Positions 60,060 to 64,000 of a stretch of 64,000 nucleotides of DNA are shown piece after piece. The stretch's first letter is position 1. Every line of letters begins with the position of its first letter. The notes under the pieces are model-generated. The model ran no database searches. It was not told the origin of the DNA and saw nothing but the letters and a program-made list of their open reading frames with translations. Location of the stretch: NCBI GenBank assembly GCA_965199905.1, contig OZ241366.1:3162001-3226000 (forward strand), given 5' to 3'. A program made the translations under genes and the position numbers. The DNA comes from Ilyomonas sp965199905. Its GTDB lineage: Bacteria > Bacteroidota > Bacteroidia > Chitinophagales > Chitinophagaceae.

Positions 60060-60200
60060 CGTCATTGCGAGGCACGAAGCAATCTATACTATACAATTAG
60101 TGCTGTGCGTGTTTAATAGAGAATTTACATCACATACTCACAACAAACTATTCACCACTCACAGCACAATCCACAGATTGCTTTGTGCCTCGCAATGACG
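60060..60200. repeat. Inverted pair of CATTGCGAGG-type repeats
   Basis: CGTCATTGCGAGGCACGAAG then CAATCT (60060-60085) is answered by AGATTGCTTTGTGCCTCGCA then ATGACG (60175-60200), one mismatch over 26 bases, with a spacer of about 89 bases. This repeat type is widespread in several bacterial genomes. The pair could form a large hairpin upstream of the symporter gene. Confidence 0.8.
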
Positions 60201-60265
60201 AAAACTTATTCCCGCAAGTATGAGCAAATAAATATCTTGTGTGCACTTTACCAACGATTGCCGCC

Positions 60266-61927
60266 ATGACACTGCACTTTGCTGACTATCTCATCATTGC
60301 TGTTTATTTCGCCTTTGTAATAACGGTTGGGTTTCTCATCAAACGGAAAATCAAATCGAGCAACGATTTTTTATCCAGCAGCCGAAGCATTCCTTTATGG
60401 ATTACGAGCCTCGCTTTTATCTCCGCCAATCTCGGTGCGCAGGAAGTATTGGGCATGGTAGCATCCGGCGCTAAGTACGGCATTATGACGGTGCATTTTT
60501 ATTGGGTAGGCGCCATCTTCGCCATGGTGTTTTTAGCTGTGTTTATGATGCCGTTTTATTATGGCAGCAAAGCACGCAGCGTTCCTGAATATTTATACAT
60601 GCGCTTCGATGAAAAAACGCGGGCACTGAACGCCGTTTCATTTGCAGTAATGACGGTTTTTTCGTCCGGCATTTCATTGTTTGCGTTAGCCAAACTTCTT
60701 CAAATTATTCTGCATTGGGACTTCGATGTATCGATCTGGCTGGCTGCCGGTATTGTTATGGTTTATACGTTCCTTGGCGGACTTACCAGTGCTGTGTATA
60801 ACGAAGTGCTGCAGTTCTTTTTAATCGTGCTTGGCTTATCGCCGCTTGTCATTATTGCGCTTCACGATGCAGGCGGCTGGGAAAACATTAAAGCCAATTT
60901 AGCGCCGCAGCTTACACATGCCTGGAAGTATATGGATAAGGCTGAAAACAACCCGATGGGATTAAACTTTATGTCGCTCATATTCGGGCTTGGCTTCGTA
61001 ATGTCGTTTGGTTATTGGTGCACAGATTTCCTCGTGGTGCAAAGAGCGATGATTGCCCGGAATATGAGTGAAGCGCAACGCACGCCTGTGATGGCTGCCA
61101 TTCCTAAAATGCTGATGCCGCTGATTGTTGTGTTACCTGGTGTTGTGGCGATTGCTCTTATGCAGCCGGCTTTGCAATCGAAAGGCTTTGTAATTCCCAC
61201 TGCGGCAAACGGCGAACTCGATTATACACTAACGTTGCCTTCGCTTATTGCGCATTACTATCCAAGTGGTATGTTGGGCGTAGGCATCACAGCCTTGATT
61301 GCGTCGTTTATGAGTGGCATGGCAGGCAATGTAACGGCATTCAATTCTGTATTCACTTTCGATATTTATCAGTCTTATTTTGTCCGCAATAAATCTGACC
61401 AGCACTATCTCTGGGTTGGAAAATTGGTTACGATTGCCGGCATTCTTATTTCAATTGTTACAGCTTATATCGCCAAGAGTTTTAATAACATCAACGACTT
61501 CCTGCAACTGGTATTTTCTTTTGTGAATGGTCCTCTGTTCGCCACATTTTTATTAGGTATGTTTTGGAAGCGCACAACAGGGCATGGTGCTTTTTGTGGA
61601 TTGCTTGCCGGCACAATAGCGGCAACGCTTACGCATGGCTTAACAGTAGCAGAAGGCAAGGGTGGATGGATTGCTCCCTTATACACTATAGGCAGTGGTA
61701 TGGGGCAAGCTTTTATAGTCGCCGCGGTATCATGGGTTGCAAATTTTGTGGTAACAATCATTGTAAGTCTTCTTACCAAACCTAAGCCTGCTGAAGCTTT
61801 GCAAGGACTGGTTTATTCGCTTACCAATAAGCCGGAAATTCATGAGGCCAAATGGTACAAACGGGTTGCGCCACTTGGCATTGCACTTATTATTATCACC
61901 ATCATTCTAAATATCATTTTCTTCTAA
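60266..61927 (+). CDS. Sodium:solute symporter family protein
   Basis: 553 aa from the ATG at 60266. The frame to 60239 adds nine residues not typical of the family. SSS-type transporter with about 13 membrane helices. Helix 1 is DYLIIAVYFAFVITVGFLIKRKIKSSNDFLSSSRSIPLWITSLAFISANLGAQEVLGMVASG, a classical start, and the family motif GGLTSAVYNEVLQFFLIVLGL follows. The substrate (sugar, vitamin or inositol) cannot be told. A small membrane protein gene follows 9 bases downstream. Confidence 0.93.
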   Translation: MTLHFADYLIIAVYFAFVITVGFLIKRKIKSSNDFLSSSRSIPLWITSLAFISANLGAQEVLGMVASGAKYGIMTVHFYWVGAIFAMVFLAVFMMPFYYGSKARSVPEYLYMRFDEKTRALNAVSFAVMTVFSSGISLFALAKLLQIILHWDFDVSIWLAAGIVMVYTFLGGLTSAVYNEVLQFFLIVLGLSPLVIIALHDAGGWENIKANLAPQLTHAWKYMDKAENNPMGLNFMSLIFGLGFVMSFGYWCTDFLVVQRAMIARNMSEAQRTPVMAAIPKMLMPLIVVLPGVVAIALMQPALQSKGFVIPTAANGELDYTLTLPSLIAHYYPSGMLGVGITALIASFMSGMAGNVTAFNSVFTFDIYQSYFVRNKSDQHYLWVGKLVTIAGILISIVTAYIAKSFNNINDFLQLVFSFVNGPLFATFLLGMFWKRTTGHGAFCGLLAGTIAATLTHGLTVAEGKGGWIAPLYTIGSGMGQAFIVAAVSWVANFVVTIIVSLLTKPKPAEALQGLVYSLTNKPEIHEAKWYKRVAPLGIALIIITIILNIIFF

Positions 61928-61936
61928 ATCATTCCT

Positions 61937-62122
61937 ATGAATAGCCGCTTTACATCGCTTAGTTTTATTATTGGATTGTTCTTCGTGCTAATCGCATTGG
62001 TTCTTATAATTGGCTATTTTATCAGCTCTGTTTTAGCCGAAAATATCAACCTGTATGCAGGTATTATTTTTTTCCTGTTTGGATTGGTTATGATTGGAAT
62101 AACTTCTAAAGATGAATCCTGA
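61937..62122 (+). CDS. Small two-helix membrane protein
   Basis: 61 aa with two hydrophobic segments (about residues 8-33, SFIIGLFFVLIALVLIIGYFISSVL; and 40-56, LYAGIIFFLFGLVMIGI) separated by a short polar loop. No known domain. It starts 9 bases after the symporter stop and may be a small partner or simply a neighbour. The strong codon pattern and position suggest a real gene. Confidence 0.75.
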   Translation: MNSRFTSLSFIIGLFFVLIALVLIIGYFISSVLAENINLYAGIIFFLFGLVMIGITSKDES

Positions 62123-62259
62123 ATAACATGTCGATTATAATTCTGTCTGTCAATTTTTACAAGGCAAATTCCTTTGCTATTAAGCCCTGATACTTTTGAT
62201 AGCCCTGCTATCTTTTTCCTTGTTCATTCAAAATTTTACCGGTTTAAAGACTTATAAAA

Positions 62260-62379
62260 ATGATCCTGAATCATTATCAAATCCTCTTTGCAGGACGTAT
62301 GGAAGGAGGAGAATACAGATTTTACCGCCCTGCTTTCATGACAACAGATGATCAGGTATTAATGCCCGGTTTGAAATAA
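62260..62379 (+). CDS. Possible small ORF (39 aa)
   Basis: MILNHYQILFAGRMEGGEYRF then YRPAFMTTDDQVLMPGLK, stop 62377-62379. It resembles protein more than chance (GRMEGGEYRF), but it has no known relatives to me and no clear promoter. It could be the end of a lost gene. It ends at the terminator below. Confidence 0.3.
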   Translation: MILNHYQILFAGRMEGGEYRFYRPAFMTTDDQVLMPGLK

Positions 62380-62417
62380 AATAAAAGCCTCTTTCAAAAG
62401 AAAGAGGCTTTTATTTT
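62378..62417. terminator. Bidirectional terminator between the symporter group and msrB
   Basis: AATAAAAGCCTCTTT (62380-62394) with AAAGAGGCTTTTATT (62401-62415), a 6-base loop, flanked by T- and A-rich runs. Confidence 0.9.
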
Positions 62418-62435
62418 ATTGTAATAGAATGATGC

Positions 62436-62984
62436 TTACTGCTTTGCGCTGGTTGGTGCATTGCCGCCTTTTGGTACAAATATCATAGCTGCGCTATTCA
62501 TGCAATAACGCTTGCCGGTAGGTGCCGGACCATCATCAAATACATGCCCTAAGTGCGAGCCTGTTTTACTGTCTACTACTGCCCAACGCGTTTCACCAAA
62601 GCTATTATCCTTTACCAGTTTTACAGCATCAGGAGCAATTGGCGCATAGAAAGAAGGCCAACCTGTACCACTGTTGAACTTTGCCTTGCTGGTAAATAAT
62701 GGCTGCAAAGAAGCTGCGGAATAGTATGTACCTTCTTCATAAAAATGGTCGTATTTGCCACTGCCTGCGCGCTCTGTGCCTTCCTGCCGCAATATGTAAT
62801 ACTGGTCTGGTGCCAGCATCGTTTTCCACTCTGCATCCGTATGCGTTACCGGGTATTTGTTGTCGGTTTTAACCGTTTGCGGATCGGGATAATTTTTAGC
62901 GTCTTTTGATTTTGTTTGTGCCTGTGTGCACTGGCTGAATGAGAACGCGGCCAATAAAGCAACTATAATAAATCTAAACTTCAT
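62436..62984 (-). CDS. msrB: Peptide-methionine (R)-S-oxide reductase, zinc-less lipoprotein form
   Basis: 182 aa from the ATG at 62984 (MKFRFIIVALLAAFSFSQCTQA, lipobox SQC). The MsrB fold is plain: EGTERAGSGKYDHFYEEGTYY, KFNSGTGWPSFYAPIAPDAV, SKTGSHLGHVFDDGPAPTGKRYCMNSAAMIF, with catalytic Cys in RYCMN. The two zinc-binding CxxC pairs are replaced (GTYYSAAS, VVDSKTG), and the resolving Cys of the GCGWPS motif is Thr (GTGWPS). It therefore needs an outside reductant. It repairs oxidised methionine in the cell envelope. Confidence 0.93.
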   Translation of the reverse strand: MKFRFIIVALLAAFSFSQCTQAQTKSKDAKNYPDPQTVKTDNKYPVTHTDAEWKTMLAPDQYYILRQEGTERAGSGKYDHFYEEGTYYSAASLQPLFTSKAKFNSGTGWPSFYAPIAPDAVKLVKDNSFGETRWAVVDSKTGSHLGHVFDDGPAPTGKRYCMNSAAMIFVPKGGNAPTSAKQ

Positions 62985-63125
62985 GGTAATGATTTTCAAT
63001 TGTAAGATACGATAAATGTTGTGCCACAGAGGTTAAGCACTTGCAAAAAAAGGTTCTTTTGCAAGAAGAGAACGGAAATTAACTGGTGTACTTTTCGGTA
63101 TTCCCTGCTTCCTCTTTCCAACATT

Positions 63126-64000
63126 TTATTCTTTTCTCTGAGATAGCCGTTCAATCGTTTCTATAAATGGATATAAATGCTCTGGTTGCAAATCAAATGA
63201 GCACATCCATCTCACTTCATTTTTGCTTTCGTCCCAAACATAAAATGGCAACGCACTTTGTAACGGTTCATTCCACTTTTCCGGAATAGTGGCAAACACG
63301 GCATTTGTATCTACCGGCTGCGTAATTTGTATTTGCGAAAATGGCTGTAAACGTTCCGCGAGTAAGCGCGCCAAATGGTTGGTATGCATTGCTATATTGC
63401 GCCATAAATTGTCAGTTAATATCGCTTGAAACTGGCAGGCAATAAAGCGCATTTTGGAAGCCAGTTGCATGCTGCGCTTCAAAAAAAACTGACTGTCTTT
63501 ATACAAATCTTTATTTAAAAAAATGACGGCTTCGCCAAACATCATTCCTGCCTTGGTGCCACCGAGTGAGATGATATCTGCGCCTGCCGTTACAGCCTGC
63601 AGCGAAGTATCTAAAGCGGCAGCCGCATTGAACAAACGCGCTCCATCAATGTGTATATATAAATTGTTTTGCTTCGCAATGGTGGCTAATTGCTGCAATT
63701 CTTCCGGCGTATAAACGGTTCCGCATTCGGTAGGTTGTGTAAGCGTTAGTATCTTGGCTTGCGGATAATGCGTATCGCCGATGCGAGTGATGGATTGCTC
63801 CAAAGCAGCGGGAATAATCTTGCCGTCTTTTGTTTCTACCTGTATTAACCGGCAACCTGTAAAAGCTTCCACTGCGGTTGATTCGCTTTCGTACACATGC
63901 GCAAGATCAGAACAAAAAACAGCATTGAAAGAACGCGTGGCTGTGGCTAATGCAAATACGTTAGCGCCGGTGCCATTAAACGTAAAATGCACTTCCGCTT
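63126..64000 (-). CDS. Low-specificity L-threonine aldolase (5' part outside window)
   Basis: PLP enzyme that splits threonine or allo-threonine to glycine and acetaldehyde. The frame is open to the right edge (AEVHFTFNGTGANVFAL at the end), so the N-terminal 50 or so residues are missing. Visible motifs: LYIHIDGARLFNAAAAL (PLP-binding Asp and substrate Arg), SLGGTKAGMMFGEAVIF with the Schiff-base Lys in GGTKAG, and the C-terminal FDLQPEHLYPFIETIERL. The family normally has about 340 residues; 291 are in the window. Confidence 0.93.
   Translation of the reverse strand, partial: AEVHFTFNGTGANVFALATATRSFNAVFCSDLAHVYESESTAVEAFTGCRLIQVETKDGKIIPAALEQSITRIGDTHYPQAKILTLTQPTECGTVYTPEELQQLATIAKQNNLYIHIDGARLFNAAAALDTSLQAVTAGADIISLGGTKAGMMFGEAVIFLNKDLYKDSQFFLKRSMQLASKMRFIACQFQAILTDNLWRNIAMHTNHLARLLAERLQPFSQIQITQPVDTNAVFATIPEKWNEPLQSALPFYVWDESKNEVRWMCSFDLQPEHLYPFIETIERLSQRKE

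Noticed and set aside
3171..62435. CRISPR array
   Set aside because: No regularly spaced direct repeats with unique spacers were found; the dispersed repeats are single copies in separate gaps.

Overview
This window is a piece of a Bacteroidota chromosome, most likely from the Chitinophagaceae or a close relative. The signs are: menaquinone made by the futalosine route (mqnC); the rsfS-ftsH-LUD order with birA divergent, a layout I recall from this phylum; a GH144 glucanase of the Chitinophaga type; -7 boxes of the form TAnnTTTG; few visible Shine-Dalgarno sequences; and lipoprotein signals ending in SC or QC. Taxonomy is inferred from gene content only.

Layout. 1-12.6 kb: housekeeping genes (glycosylasparaginase end, cutC, tetR, mqnC, pgl, gyrB, ftsH, rsfS) with a ParDE-type toxin-antitoxin pair and a frameshifted HNH gene. 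12.8-15.9 kb: birA, a small HExxH protein, a secreted GH144 enzyme and an IS3 remnant. 15.9-20.4 kb: a minus-strand cluster headed by an Rrf2 regulator (extra-looking GAPDH, alpha/beta hydrolase, NAD(P)-binding protein, frameshifted Bcr/CflA efflux pump). 20.6-22.8 kb: an A/T-rich cassette-like segment with a broken PIN toxin, a putative antitoxin and an esterase, bounded by two diverged direct repeats. 22.8-40.0 kb: core metabolism and envelope genes (prpC/prpB, an ABC exporter, L,D-transpeptidase, rsmE, metF, glf, sugar transferase, tRNA-Gln, mlaE, maeB), plus a catalytically dead IS3-like transposase.

40.1-53.8 kb: a surface-polysaccharide region (two glycosyltransferases, polysaccharide deacetylase, UDP-GlcNAc 2-epimerase) split by a defence island. 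The island holds a DNA phosphorothioation operon: dndC, dndD and a dndE fused to a HerA-type ATPase. It continues in tight spacing into two ParB-like proteins that both end in a ribbon-helix-helix-like segment, and a PD-(D/E)xK-like nuclease. No dndA, dndB or dndFGH is present in the window. This is the best candidate for an undescribed system: a phosphorothioate modification module paired with a non-canonical ParB/nuclease module. To its right lie decayed remnants of a second nuclease and a toxin-antitoxin pair.

53.9-64 kb: an insertion sequence with a frameshifted zinc-ribbon transposase and a long terminal hairpin, then envelope and housekeeping genes (rlpA-like, gcvT, lpxH-like, lptB, an SSS symporter, msrB, threonine aldolase running off the right edge).

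Across the window a ~100-bp intergenic repeat occurs four times, and single-base homopolymer frameshifts hit only accessory genes (HNH, PIN, Bcr pump, transposase) while housekeeping genes are intact.
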